Source of the DNA: Sphingomonas jeddahensis
GTDB taxonomy: Bacteria > Pseudomonadota > Alphaproteobacteria > Sphingomonadales > Sphingomonadaceae
Length of the DNA: 64,000 nucleotides
Reading direction: 5' to 3'
Assembly (NCBI RefSeq): GCF_001981525.1
Contig: NZ_MPSB01000009.1
Location: forward strand, 58,439-122,438
Part shown: positions 53,898-63,668 of the stretch, in pieces
Layout: the number at the start of each line of letters is the position of its first letter
Numbering within the stretch: position 1 is the first letter of the stretch
Notes under the pieces: model-generated
Databases searched by the model: none
Told to the model about the DNA's origin: nothing
The model's input: only the letters and a program-made list of their open reading frames with translations
Position numbers and translations under genes: made by a program

Positions 53898-56797
53898 GAT
53901 GGCACAACCAGCACCTGCGGCGCGGCCTGCCGGCACCGGGCGTACAGCCATTCGCGCATCCGGTCGTTGTGCGATCGAATATTCTCCAGCACGGAGCGCA
54001 GGTCCTCATCTCGCAGCGCAAGCGCGGCCTGATCGAGGACCGTAACCGAGATCAGGCTCTCGTTCACGAGCAGGAACAGGTCGTGCATGTCGCGGAGCAG
54101 GTCGAACCCGGCCTGCTTGCGCTGCACGAGCAGAGCCTTGTCCAACCGCTCGGGCTCATCCTCCAGGCGCTCGCCGTAGCGTGCGATAAAGGGTTGGAGC
54201 GAGACGGTGGCCTGGCTCGCCCACTCAGCGAACATCTTGCACTCGGTAACTACGTCGGGGGTGTCAGGGTGGGTTTCGCGAACCTGATCGAAAGCCTTGA
54301 TCAGGCGCTTCTCGCTCTCGTCAAGCAGCCCCAAATAGTCGGCCAGATGCGCCCGTGGCTTGCCGGGCGTGACCGCTTGAACCGCCGCCTTGGCTGCACC
54401 CTTCACCGCCCGCAGTGCGGCCGACGCGAGGGAGGGATCGCCGCCAGTCTGCTCGGGATCAAGGTTCACCTGGATCGGCTGCTTGGAGGAAGGCTCGTCC
54501 ACCCTCTCAAGCCTGACTGCGGCGTATTTGAAGTGCGGCTGCTTGGAGATCGGGTCCCACTCAAAGAGCGTCAGCTCGTTCGCGGCCTGTGCGTGACCCG
54601 GCCCATCCCAATAGCCGAAGTGGAAAGGTACGAACGCGTGACCGGGCGCTATGTCGCCGAGCGTCGCCCGGGCTTCAACGGAGCCGCGACGCGAGGTGAT
54701 CCGGACCCAGTCGCCCTCGCCGATCCCAATGCGCTGCGCATCAGCGCGAGCAATCTGCACCCGCTCCTCGGGTGCCGCGTCGCGCAAAGGTTTCGATCGG
54801 CCGGTCTTGGTCCGGGTGTGGAAGTGGTACACGAGCCGGCCGGTGGTAAGATAGATCGGATATTCCGCGTCCGGCTCCTCGGTGGGGGGGCGGTAATGTG
54901 TACCCTTCAGGAAAGCGCGACCGTCAGGTTCGAAGGCGCGGAACTTGGTCTCATCCCAAGGTGCTCCGGTGTCGAGGTCGGAGCCAAAATGCTCGCAAAA
55001 CTCGGGGTCGGTTGGGAAGCGCAGGTCCTCGTAGATCCGAACGCTGCCATTCGGGTGGGCCTCGTTCACCGGCCAGGGAATGCCGGAGCCGCCGGTCAGT
55101 TTGGCGTAGCTCAGCCCGGAATAATCGCATGGCCGGCCGCGCGAGCATTCCCGCCAGGCATCGAACGCTCCCTCGGCGTCGCTCCACTTGATTAGTGGCG
55201 CGCCGTCTTTGTCGCGGAACTCCATGCGACGGGCATAGTCGAGCCAGATATCGAGATCTGAGCGTGCCGCACCCGGCGGGTCCACCGCCTTGTGGCTGAT
55301 GTGCACGGTGCGGCTGACATTAGTGAAGCACCCAGTCTTTTCCCCCCAAATCGCTGCCGGCAGCACCACGTCGGCAAGCTGCGTGGTCTCGGTCATAAAC
55401 GCGTCCTGCGCGACGACGAACAATTCCTCCTTTTCCAGGATAGCGCGAATGCGGGGGAGGTTGGGCATCGACACGGCAGGATTTGTCGCGCTGATCCACA
55501 GCATCCGAATGGAGCCGGTCTCGCAATGATGGAACATCTCCAGTGCATGCGTCGGCGGCGACCAGTGCGGGATGATGTCGGGCTCGACATTCCAGAGCCT
55601 GGCGAGCTCGCGAATATGTTCCATGTTCGCCCAGTTACGAAAGCCGGGCAGGTCCCCGTCCGCGCCGGTCTCGCGCGTGTTCTGCGAGGTCGGCTGGCCG
55701 TTCATCTGCAGAATGCCGCAGCCAGGCCGGCCAATTCGTCCGAGGATCAGGTTGAGGTTGTTGACCTGGCACGCGGTCGCGGTCGCCTGGTTCGACTGAT
55801 AGACACCTTGCAGGCAGGTCGAAACCAGCCCCTTGGACGCCGCGATTATGTCAGCCGCGCGGCGCAAGTCAGCGGGGTGGACGTGGGTAATCTCCTCCAC
55901 GCGCCCCGGCGTATATTCGCGTACGATCTCGGTCAGCACGTCGAACCCGCGCGTATGTGCATCGATGAAGGAGTGGTCGGCGTGCCCACCATCGATCAGC
56001 AGGTGAAGCAGCCCGTTGAGCAGTGCGAGGTTGGTGCCGACCTTCGGCGCCAGGTGCACGTCCGCCTTTTCCGCCGTTGCCGTGTGGCGGGGATCGATCA
56101 CGATCAGCTTGGGTGGGTCAGGCGCTGCGAGCCGATCAAGGATGCGCATCCAGAGCACCGTGTCGGTGGCGGCCATATTGTGCCCGACCAGCACGATGCA
56201 GTCGGTCACGTCGATGTCCTCATACGCTCCCGGTTGTCCGTCCGAGCCGAACGTCTCCTTGAGAGCAGCGGCCGCTGTTGCGGTACACAGGCGGGTGTTT
56301 CCGTCCATGTGCGGTGTGCCGAGTCCCGCCTTCCCGATCATCGCCAGCGTGTAATATTCTTCCAGGAAGAGCTGGCCGGAGGTGTAGAAGCCGATTGCTG
56401 ACGAGGTATAGCGGTCGCGGATGTCGCGGGTGCGCTGGGCGATCAGGCTCATCGCCTCGTCCCAGCTGGTCGGCTCAAGCCGTCCGGCGCGGCGGATCAG
56501 CGGTGTGGTGAGCCGGTCCGGGCTGTTGTTCGCTTCCCACCCGTTGAGGCCCTTCGGGCCCATGCGGCCAAAATTGACCACATCCACGGCGCGTCCGCGC
56601 ACGCCCACTATACGGCCGTCCTTAACACCTATGTCGCAGCCGCACCCGTTGGAGCAGAGGACGCAAGCTGACTGCACCCAGCGGTCCGGCTCCTCCTTCA
56701 CGCGCTCGTCCACGCGCGCTGGCCACCGCTGGTCTGCCGGATGCGGGGTGCGCTTACCCCAGATCTCGCGCGCACTGTCTCTGCTTTGGCGCAACAC
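53894..56797 (-). CDS. Molybdopterin oxidoreductase (nitrate reductase / formate dehydrogenase-like) with C-terminal helical domain
   Basis: The 967-residue protein has the bis-MGD enzyme layout. Near the N-terminus an Fe-S motif reads C45-x2-C48-x3-C52, but the expected fourth Cys of 'GRLCPKG' is Gly80 (GRMGPKG). The molybdenum ligand is probably Cys171 in NTRLCTATAAAALK, as in NapA and assimilatory nitrate reductases. The C-terminal molybdopterin-binding domain ends near residue 750. A helical domain of about 150 residues then follows (LADYLGLLDESEKRLIKAF onward), which I cannot name. It starts at GTG 56797 or TTG 56794, both just after AGGAGG. Confidence 0.88.
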   Translation of the reverse strand: MLRQSRDSAREIWGKRTPHPADQRWPARVDERVKEEPDRWVQSACVLCSNGCGCDIGVKDGRIVGVRGRAVDVVNFGRMGPKGLNGWEANNSPDRLTTPLIRRAGRLEPTSWDEAMSLIAQRTRDIRDRYTSSAIGFYTSGQLFLEEYYTLAMIGKAGLGTPHMDGNTRLCTATAAAALKETFGSDGQPGAYEDIDVTDCIVLVGHNMAATDTVLWMRILDRLAAPDPPKLIVIDPRHTATAEKADVHLAPKVGTNLALLNGLLHLLIDGGHADHSFIDAHTRGFDVLTEIVREYTPGRVEEITHVHPADLRRAADIIAASKGLVSTCLQGVYQSNQATATACQVNNLNLILGRIGRPGCGILQMNGQPTSQNTRETGADGDLPGFRNWANMEHIRELARLWNVEPDIIPHWSPPTHALEMFHHCETGSIRMLWISATNPAVSMPNLPRIRAILEKEELFVVAQDAFMTETTQLADVVLPAAIWGEKTGCFTNVSRTVHISHKAVDPPGAARSDLDIWLDYARRMEFRDKDGAPLIKWSDAEGAFDAWRECSRGRPCDYSGLSYAKLTGGSGIPWPVNEAHPNGSVRIYEDLRFPTDPEFCEHFGSDLDTGAPWDETKFRAFEPDGRAFLKGTHYRPPTEEPDAEYPIYLTTGRLVYHFHTRTKTGRSKPLRDAAPEERVQIARADAQRIGIGEGDWVRITSRRGSVEARATLGDIAPGHAFVPFHFGYWDGPGHAQAANELTLFEWDPISKQPHFKYAAVRLERVDEPSSKQPIQVNLDPEQTGGDPSLASAALRAVKGAAKAAVQAVTPGKPRAHLADYLGLLDESEKRLIKAFDQVRETHPDTPDVVTECKMFAEWASQATVSLQPFIARYGERLEDEPERLDKALLVQRKQAGFDLLRDMHDLFLLVNESLISVTVLDQAALALRDEDLRSVLENIRSHNDRMREWLYARCRQAAPQVLVVPS

Positions 56798-57156
56798 AGC
56801 CTCCTATGCACCGCACCACAACACGCAAAAGTCGGGTTCGGGCTCAAAATCTGGAGTTGATCACCTCCTTGTAAGGGGCGAAATTCAATGGCGCCGCGGA
56901 AGATGCGCCGGTTGAATCTGAACGAATGCGCGATGGTGGGGAGCCGGGAACGGCCGCTAACGACGAGAGCTGGGCCTCAGAAGCTATTTGTCCGCGAGCC
57001 TTCGTGAGGCGCTTGCAGGCTGAAGCGGTTCTCGCCTGGCAGATTTAGTTTGTCGTCCAATCCTTTGCGGTGGCGGCACTTTCCGCGGTAGCATCGGCAT
57101 GGCCCGGCCGCTAATTGGCTAGGGTGCATGTTTCCTCAGGTCCGCTCGTTAAGGCA
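56798..57156. other. Divergent intergenic region
   Basis: This 359-base gap separates the molybdoenzyme operon (minus) from the GH5-like gene (plus) and must hold both promoters. I identified no operator, hairpin or small gene. A TTG at 57115 in the hydrolase frame could extend that gene by 14 codons. Confidence 0.35.
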
Positions 57157-58551
57157 ATGGCTCGCGTTCGCGTGGCTTCCGACGCGCCTTACTTCATTAC
57201 GGACGATGGGCTGCCTTGGACGCCTATCGGGCACAACGACGCGATCACGTGGCCGGATCTCTCGCCGCTTTTCCGGCGGGGTGACATGGCTGCAGTGGAG
57301 CGACACTTGCTCGGTCTCCGCTTCCACGGCGTCACCTGCATCCGGCTGATGCTGGAATACTGCCACGGGGAGCATCGCTATCTCGAGCGGCCTGCTGGTC
57401 ATTTCGTACCCAACATGGTGCGGCTGTGGGACGACTTGTTCGACCTACTCGAGCGCGTCGGGCTGCGCGTGCTGCTCACGCCTTTTGACACGTTCTTCAT
57501 GTGGATACGCTGGCAACGGCATCCTTACTCACGCGCGAACAAAGGCCCGTGCGCCAGCCGTGATACATGGCTGACGTGTCCGGACACGCGACGCGCGATC
57601 AAGAACAGGCTGGCGTTCGCGAGCGACCGCTGGGGTGGCAGCCCCGCGCTGTTTGCCTGGGACCTGTGGAATGAGATCCATCCGGCACATGGCGGCAATG
57701 ATCCAACCACGGTTGCCCCGTTCATCGACGACCTGTCGTCATGGCTACGGGCTCACGAATGCGAACGGCGGGGCTATGCCAATCTCCAGACTGTCTCGAT
57801 TTTCGGCCCCGAACTGATCCGCCACCCATCCCTGGTGGACCCGATCTTCCGGCATCCGACGCTCGATTTCGCTAACACGCACCTATACGAGCATGGCACG
57901 ATCGATGACCCGCGCGACACCGTTGCGCCGGCGCTCGCCGCCGCGCGGCTGATGCGCGCCGCAGTTATCGCGTCCGGCTCCTCGCGCCCGGCATTTGATT
58001 CCGAACACGGGCCGATCCACAGCTTCAAGGATCGCAAGCGGACACTGCCCAGCGCCTTCGACGACGAGTACTTTCGCCATATTCAATGGGCGCACCTGGC
58101 CAGCGGCGGCGCGGGCGGCGGCATGCGCTGGCCGAACCGCCATCCGCACGTGCTCACGCCGGGCATGCGCGAGGCGCAGCGTGCGCTTGCGAAGTTCCTG
58201 CCACAGATAGACTGGAGCACCTTTTGTCGGCGCAATCTCACGGACGAGCTGCGGTGTGAAGATCCGGGCGTGGCGGTGGTCGGCTGCGGTGATGACGCGC
58301 AGGCGGTCGCCTGGCTGGTGCGGACCGATGCGGTCTCCAGCGACGGAACGCTGCGCCCCCGGGGCAACGCAGCATCCACGACACTGACGATCCCGGGCTT
58401 GGCAAAGGGGCGCTACACAATCGTCACTTACGACACGCGCGGAGGTAAGGTGCTGTCGCGGGATTGTGTCGCGAGCGACGGGGGAGCATGCGTCGTGCCC
58501 ATCAGTCCGGTGCACCGCGATCTTGCGGTCGCTGTGCGGGCGACCGCGTGA
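57157..58551 (+). CDS. Clan GH-A (GH5-like) glycoside hydrolase, cytoplasmic
   Basis: From the ATG at 57157, with AAGGCA just upstream, the protein has 464 residues. A TIM-barrel glycosidase is indicated by the catalytic acid in AWDLWNEIHPAHGG (Asn-Glu pair after strand 4) and a probable nucleophile in AFDSEHGPIHSF (Glu after strand 7). A small C-terminal beta domain (about 385-464) follows. No signal peptide is visible, so it would act inside the cell, which is unusual for cellulase- or mannanase-type enzymes. Its stop codon overlaps the next gene. The substrate is unknown. Confidence 0.75.
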   Translation: MARVRVASDAPYFITDDGLPWTPIGHNDAITWPDLSPLFRRGDMAAVERHLLGLRFHGVTCIRLMLEYCHGEHRYLERPAGHFVPNMVRLWDDLFDLLERVGLRVLLTPFDTFFMWIRWQRHPYSRANKGPCASRDTWLTCPDTRRAIKNRLAFASDRWGGSPALFAWDLWNEIHPAHGGNDPTTVAPFIDDLSSWLRAHECERRGYANLQTVSIFGPELIRHPSLVDPIFRHPTLDFANTHLYEHGTIDDPRDTVAPALAAARLMRAAVIASGSSRPAFDSEHGPIHSFKDRKRTLPSAFDDEYFRHIQWAHLASGGAGGGMRWPNRHPHVLTPGMREAQRALAKFLPQIDWSTFCRRNLTDELRCEDPGVAVVGCGDDAQAVAWLVRTDAVSSDGTLRPRGNAASTTLTIPGLAKGRYTIVTYDTRGGKVLSRDCVASDGGACVVPISPVHRDLAVAVRATA

Positions 58552-59258
58552 GTACGGGCGGCCCCCCCGTCGTAGTCGACTGCTCTTCGCCGCCACCTGC
58601 GGCGGGCTGGCGAGAGACCGCGCTATATGCGCCGGTCAAGGCGTTCCTCGAGGCGCAGGGTTTCACGGTGAAAGGGGAGATTTGTGGCTGCGACGTAGTC
58701 GGGGTGCGTGATGGGGAGCCTCCGATTCTCGTCATCGCCGAGCTGAAACTCTCGTTTACGCTGGAGCTCGTTCTGCAAGCGGTGGATCGCCTGCGCAGCG
58801 CGGATAATGTCTATCTTGCCGTGGTCGCCTCTGGCCGCGGGCGGGACCAGGACCCTCGGGTAACCCGCCTGTGTCGCCTCCTCGGCTTGGGGCTGCTCGC
58901 CGTCGATCTGCGGCTCGGCAGCGTTGCGATGCTTTGTGAGCCTTTGGCCTATCGACCGCGCGCAAACCTGCCGCTGCGCCGCCGGCTGTTGCGCGAGCAT
59001 CACCTGCGTCGTGGTGACCCGACGGCGGGCGGCTCGTCGCGGCAGCCGATTATGACCGCTTACCGCCAACGCGCCCTGGCCTGCGCGGAAGCAATTGGCA
59101 CCGGCATCGCACGACCGCGCGATCTGCGTCATCTCGCGGAGGACGCAGGGAGGATCCTGCTCCGCAACGTCTACGGTTGGTTCGAGCGCGAGCGCCCAGG
59201 ACGTTATCGCCTCTCCCGCCGGGGTCGCGAGCTCATTGGTGTAGATGCTTCCTCCTGA
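58548..59258 (+). CDS. DUF2161 protein with PD-(D/E)XK nuclease-like fold
   Basis: The GTG at 58548 overlaps the hydrolase stop codon and gives 236 residues. The N-terminal 130 residues match the DUF2161 family: ALYAPVKAFLEAQGFTVKGE, then the Asp of CDVVGV and the E-x-K of AELKLSF, which together form a PD-(D/E)XK active site. The C-terminal part has a winged-helix-like look (ARPRDLRHLAEDAGRILLRNVYGWF) and may bind DNA. The family is annotated as a putative phosphodiesterase. Its pairing with a glycosidase is unexplained. Confidence 0.82.
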   Translation: MSTGGPPVVVDCSSPPPAAGWRETALYAPVKAFLEAQGFTVKGEICGCDVVGVRDGEPPILVIAELKLSFTLELVLQAVDRLRSADNVYLAVVASGRGRDQDPRVTRLCRLLGLGLLAVDLRLGSVAMLCEPLAYRPRANLPLRRRLLREHHLRRGDPTAGGSSRQPIMTAYRQRALACAEAIGTGIARPRDLRHLAEDAGRILLRNVYGWFERERPGRYRLSRRGRELIGVDASS

Positions 59259-60097
59259 GGGCCAAGCACCTAGCCGCGAGGAGCATGGTGCACGCCTCGT
59301 TCGTTCCCGACGCGAAGAGATGTCGGATGTGGCTTGGTACATGGAAGCTCAGACTGACGGCTCCGGTTGCAGAGCCTGAAGCGCTGGGGGCGGCCGATGT
59401 CTCCAATACGCTAGCCTTGCCTTTCTCGTAGCGCGGCATTTCTCGCCGGTCTCGACGAGCGAGGTGGTGGTCGCGGTCCGAGAGGAAGCGTCTTCTGCGC
59501 CGCCATACCGGCACAGGAATCGCCAGAGCTTGGAGCCGGTGGTCTGGACGACCAGGACCAGCCCTAACCGTCCGACGGCGTGCAGGATTTCGCCAAAGGC
59601 TTGATAGAGGTGATCTGAAGCCGAGTCACAGTGATTGTTCCCGATCGGGCCAGCCGCGCGCTGGACGCCGCTGGACGAATCCCGACGGGAAATGGTGCCA
59701 GAAGAGCTTGACCCATGGTCAGCCAAGCGACTGATCTGACAAGCAGAATCATCGATTTTTTTGACATTCTTCATTGGTGGAAAAGGCTGGATGTACTTGG
59801 ACGCTAAGTTCGAGTCCCGAACCCGTTACTGCTGCGCGAAGGGGATGATCTTCTGCTGGAGCAGCATGACAAGGGACCGGTCGGTTGCGGATAGGCAGCT
59901 TCTAAGCAATCGCCTTAGGAAAGCTGCCGTGGCCGGTTGGGTGCCGAGCACGGCAACTACCGACCAATGCCAGCCGATCTCGCCCATACCGGTGAACGCC
60001 CCACTTCACCGATAGCCGCCAATCGCGCTGATCAACACCAGCAATCGGTAGCATTCCGATTTGTCGAACGTTCCGCCGGGGATCGGCTGTCCTCGGG
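59259..60097. other. Gene-poor stretch of 839 bases
   Basis: Open frames on both strands (for example 59349-59774 minus) show no domain, no credible ribosome-binding site and irregular composition. No terminal inverted repeat or tRNA is evident. It may be decayed mobile-element DNA or a region with an undetected RNA. I cannot support a specific feature. Confidence 0.4.
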
Positions 60098-62107
60098 TCA
60101 GCAGAGCCTCGCCATGAGGGTGTGACTCAGGGCAGGATCGGCCTTGAGGGGCAGGATCGCCGACGCTGCGTCTAGCAGCGCCCGCGCCGGGAAAGGGTCG
60201 CGCCCGTAGGGCGCGAAGTTCGCCTCTGTCTCACTCCACATCGTGCGGAGGGTCTGGATCGCCCTTGGATCGGATCGGTGCGTGGCTAGAGCCGCGTCGA
60301 GCAAGGTGAGCGCAGCATCGTAGCCGAAGCGTTCGATGCGCGTGTCGAGTGCAGGCTGCCCGGCCGTCGTGAACAGATGTTCCGCGCACTCGCGCCGCTC
60401 AGCCACGAAATTGGAGTCGGTCCATGCGGCGAACGCTCGGGCGAACGGCTGCAGCATGGGATCGAGCGCCCAGGCCCTGCGCTGGTCAGGGGCTAGCCCG
60501 TCCCGCATCGTCCACACCGCGACGCACGCTAGCTGCTCGACGTAGGGCGAGACCCATTCGGTGTCAGGCACCTTCCGCAGCAAGTCGCCCGCATGCTCGA
60601 CCCCTAGCTTTGCGAGCTCCCGAGCCTCCGCCTCGCGCTCGATCGCGAGCGCGTTCGCGACCTCCAACGCGAAGGTGAGGGCGCAGGCAAGACGGGCCGT
60701 GGCGCTCTGGTGGCGAACGTGGCTCCGCGCGCGGGCGAACGGACGGCCCAAAAGCGCCCGCGCCCCGATGGACAGCCGGTTGATCCGCTGACCCGCCCTC
60801 AGACCCACACCCTTCTCGTCCTGTTCGTGCCGGAGAACAAGCGCGCGCGTCGCGATCCGTATCTCGGCGAAGATCTCGGGCCCTCTGATGAGGAAGTACT
60901 CCTGAAAGGCACGCGCGGGATCGCGTAGCCCCAACTGGTCATCGAAACGGCGCAGCAGGTCGTCGAGCATGGCCTGGCGTGCGTCGCCCAAGGGTAGCGC
61001 CTCGGCCAGCTCAAGCCTCATCGCGTTTCCTCCTACCACACAGGAGTCGATCCGTGTGCGCACGGAGACCGCATCTATCTCCGCCGGCCACGTCTTCGCG
61101 AGCAGGTTCACCAGCGTCGCCACTCCGGCCTCAACCTGGGTTAGCCGCGCCTTAGCCTCCTCCAAGCGTCGGGCCGCGGCCTCAGCTAGGTCGACTTCCC
61201 ATGAGAGTCGTGGTGCATTCGGAGCGCGGAAATCGCGAGCGCGCTGGACTTCGAGCTCGGTCACGTGGCGTCGCGCCGCAAAACGGCGATGCGATAGGTC
61301 CTTCAGACGCTGGGCGACTATCCAGTGCGCGTCCGCCCGGGACCAGCCAGCCGCAATCAGCCGTTCGTGTGCGGCTGCCATTTCGGTGGGATCCCGGTCT
61401 TCCCAACCCGACTTCCCCAGGGCACGGGCGCCCATCAACCGCAGCAGTGGGCTGTTGCACCGGAGCAGCGCTTCGATGAGCGGCCCGGCATGGCGGGAGC
61501 ATCCCACGACATGTCCGATCGCCTCCAGCAGGGGAGCAGTCGTCCCCTTCGGATCGCTGGCCACCCATGTCAGAGTGCTAGCCGGCGAGACTTGCAGTGC
61601 CACACGGATGGCGAAGTTCAGGCCGTAGGCTCGGGAGCGCAGCTCCCATGGGTGCTCCAAAAGGTGGCTTGCCTGATCCACCAGCGTCTGATTGAGCGTC
61701 GTTCCAGCCATGAGCTGCTCGAGCGAAATAGCCCGCCAGTGGCCTTCCCGATCCTCGTCCGGCCCGGCCCTGCCCCCAGTGAGCGTCACGAGTGCCGAGC
61801 CTGGGGGACAGGGCCGGCGCATACGGAGGGCGCGCACGAGCAGCGGCTCGATGTCGCAGGTGCTGCGGGCGGCGAGCTCGCCGAGCCCGATCAGTGCCAA
61901 GCGATCCGGCGGCCCGCGACGCAGCGCCTGGCGCGTCAGAAGGCCGAGCGCGTGATCGGCGACGCGCCGCCGTCCGGTGTCGAGGCGCGCCCGCCCGGCG
62001 CGTCGGCGCACCTCGTGAGCCGGCGTCGCGGCCGGACACGTCAGCAGCCATCGCCATGCCGCCTCAATCGCGGGTTCGGCGATGCATCGCGGGCGCCTAG
62101 AGACCAT
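60098..62107 (-). CDS. Large helical protein of unknown function, second gene of a two-gene operon
   Basis: From the ATG at 62107, which lies 11 bases inside the preceding gene, the protein has 669 residues. It appears almost wholly alpha-helical, with regular Leu/Ala-rich helix pairs such as PLLEAIGHVVGCSRHAGPLI and SPLLRLMGARALGKSGW that look like HEAT-type repeats. Arg-rich stretches (HRRFAARRHVTELEVQRARD) could contact nucleic acid. There is no signal peptide, membrane segment or catalytic motif that I recognise. Overlap with the PLD-like gene shows they are translated together, so it probably acts as partner or sensor to that protein. Confidence 0.7.
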   Translation of the reverse strand: MVSRRPRCIAEPAIEAAWRWLLTCPAATPAHEVRRRAGRARLDTGRRRVADHALGLLTRQALRRGPPDRLALIGLGELAARSTCDIEPLLVRALRMRRPCPPGSALVTLTGGRAGPDEDREGHWRAISLEQLMAGTTLNQTLVDQASHLLEHPWELRSRAYGLNFAIRVALQVSPASTLTWVASDPKGTTAPLLEAIGHVVGCSRHAGPLIEALLRCNSPLLRLMGARALGKSGWEDRDPTEMAAAHERLIAAGWSRADAHWIVAQRLKDLSHRRFAARRHVTELEVQRARDFRAPNAPRLSWEVDLAEAAARRLEEAKARLTQVEAGVATLVNLLAKTWPAEIDAVSVRTRIDSCVVGGNAMRLELAEALPLGDARQAMLDDLLRRFDDQLGLRDPARAFQEYFLIRGPEIFAEIRIATRALVLRHEQDEKGVGLRAGQRINRLSIGARALLGRPFARARSHVRHQSATARLACALTFALEVANALAIEREAEARELAKLGVEHAGDLLRKVPDTEWVSPYVEQLACVAVWTMRDGLAPDQRRAWALDPMLQPFARAFAAWTDSNFVAERRECAEHLFTTAGQPALDTRIERFGYDAALTLLDAALATHRSDPRAIQTLRTMWSETEANFAPYGRDPFPARALLDAASAILPLKADPALSHTLMARLC

Positions 62108-63668
62108 GGCTCTGCCAGTCGAAGTTGGCTTCAATTGCACCCTCGCTGGCGACGTCCTCGCCCCGCGCGAGACCCTCGACATAGTCTGCGGCCTGCCGCG
62201 CCGCGGGCCCGTCGAGCGCGCTCATGCAAAACGGCCAGTTTACTGCCAAGCCGTTGATGCTGTTGGACAGAAGGTAGATGATCGGCTCGTCGTTCCCTGT
62301 CCTCCGAAGAAGGAGGTAGCGGTCATGGAACGCCGGATCGCTTCCGCGCACCAGATTGAGCAGCCGGAGCCTAGGTGCGAGTAGCCCCGTCAACTGCTCG
62401 GCCAGTAGCCGAAGCCGCTCAACGTTCTCGTTCAGCGCGTCCGACCTCTCCGCGCGGATCTCGCGCGCGGTGTCGGGGTCGGTGGTCGCCCAGGCGGTAA
62501 TCACCGTCAGGTCCAGGCCGGACCTGCGGAGCCGCGTCAGCAGCCGGAGCAGGGATTCGTTCCCGAAGAAAGGGTCCACCAGAATGGCGCTCTCTGTCTC
62601 CGCGTCGTCGAGCAGGCTGCGGATGTGCGCCACGGCGCCCCATTCGGAGGCCAGGGTGCGTTCGAAGAAGCGGTCGCGGCACTCCGGGGCCTCGGCGGCA
62701 AGCCGGGCGCGCATGGCGGACGCGTGTCTGTCGATCCGGCGGTCGATCGTATCCATCGTGCTGCGGGAACGGTGGAACTCGGTCCGCTCGCTCGCCTCCC
62801 CCGCCGTAGCCTTGCCGGCACCTTGCATCCGCTTGGCAAGTGGGTCGTCCAAGCGGACCGTGCGGCCCTGCAGGTTCATGTTGAGGTTCATGGCTCCGAG
62901 CAGCGACGCTGCCTTGTAGTGCCGTCGCGGCCCACCGCTCGCGCCGAATATAGTCACCTCAAACCCCACGGTCGCGGGAGGGATCGCATGCTCAACGCGG
63001 CCATCGCCGACGGGCAATGGGACGAGGTCATCCGAGAGCACCTCGCCGCCACTGGTCGTTCTCAGATGGGCGAGCATGGCCTGGTCGACCCAGTCTTGCT
63101 TGCGGCGGAACTCGACGACGAGGCCGGAGCGACCTGACAAGGTCGTGACGGACACCGGACTATCGGGAGGGTTTTCGTCGAAGTCGACTACGTCGAGGTT
63201 GCCGAGATGGCCGATCAGCCGCCCAGCGAAGGGCAGGCCCAACTCGTCTTCGAGCAGTCGAAGAAGCGCCCGCAACGCTCCTGGCGGAGCGGCGCGCAGC
63301 AGTCCAATCCCTGCGAGGGTGTAGTGCGCGTCCAAGCTCGCCGCTCCGTGGCCAAGTACAGCCTCGATCGTCGAGCGCCGCGTGGATACAGGCGTCGCGG
63401 GTAACGGGATCCCCATTGCTGGGAAGTCGAGCGTGCCCCGGTTGGCGGCCTCGCGCATCTGCATCCCGAACTCTGGTTCGACCACGGTCTCGTGCACCAC
63501 GAGCCTGAGGCCGTCCGTTATCGGGTGGTCGGTGCTGTTCTTTTTACACGGTTGGTCAAGTGTGGGGGCGAGGATCGCGTAGACGAGTTCCCTCTCGCCA
63601 CCAGCCTCGAGATGTCCGCACCAGAACCACCAATTTGTCGCGCGGGCTTGGTTAGCAGCTTCAGCCAA
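62097..63668 (-). CDS. Phospholipase-D-like protein with VPA1262-like N-terminal region
   Basis: The 523-residue protein begins at a TTG at 63668; the frame is closed by TGA just upstream and has no ATG near. The N-terminal part (about 1-290, with TNWWFWCGHLE and LRLVVHETVVEPEFG) seems related to the poorly known VPA1262 family. The C-terminal part (about 330-523) resembles a PLD-type nuclease fold: ILVDPFFGNESLLRLL (362-377), FHDRYLLLRR with His448 and Arg450 in an H-x-R version of the H-x-K motif (447-456), and IIYLLSNSINGL (463-474). Whether it cuts DNA is unproven. It heads an operon with the gene at 60098. Confidence 0.72.
   Translation of the reverse strand: MAEAANQARATNWWFWCGHLEAGGERELVYAILAPTLDQPCKKNSTDHPITDGLRLVVHETVVEPEFGMQMREAANRGTLDFPAMGIPLPATPVSTRRSTIEAVLGHGAASLDAHYTLAGIGLLRAAPPGALRALLRLLEDELGLPFAGRLIGHLGNLDVVDFDENPPDSPVSVTTLSGRSGLVVEFRRKQDWVDQAMLAHLRTTSGGEVLSDDLVPLPVGDGRVEHAIPPATVGFEVTIFGASGGPRRHYKAASLLGAMNLNMNLQGRTVRLDDPLAKRMQGAGKATAGEASERTEFHRSRSTMDTIDRRIDRHASAMRARLAAEAPECRDRFFERTLASEWGAVAHIRSLLDDAETESAILVDPFFGNESLLRLLTRLRRSGLDLTVITAWATTDPDTAREIRAERSDALNENVERLRLLAEQLTGLLAPRLRLLNLVRGSDPAFHDRYLLLRRTGNDEPIIYLLSNSINGLAVNWPFCMSALDGPAARQAADYVEGLARGEDVASEGAIEANFDWQSHGL

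Noticed and set aside
59349..59774. Possible 141-residue protein on the minus strand
   Set aside because: No recognisable fold, weak start and no partner. I list the stretch as gene-poor instead.
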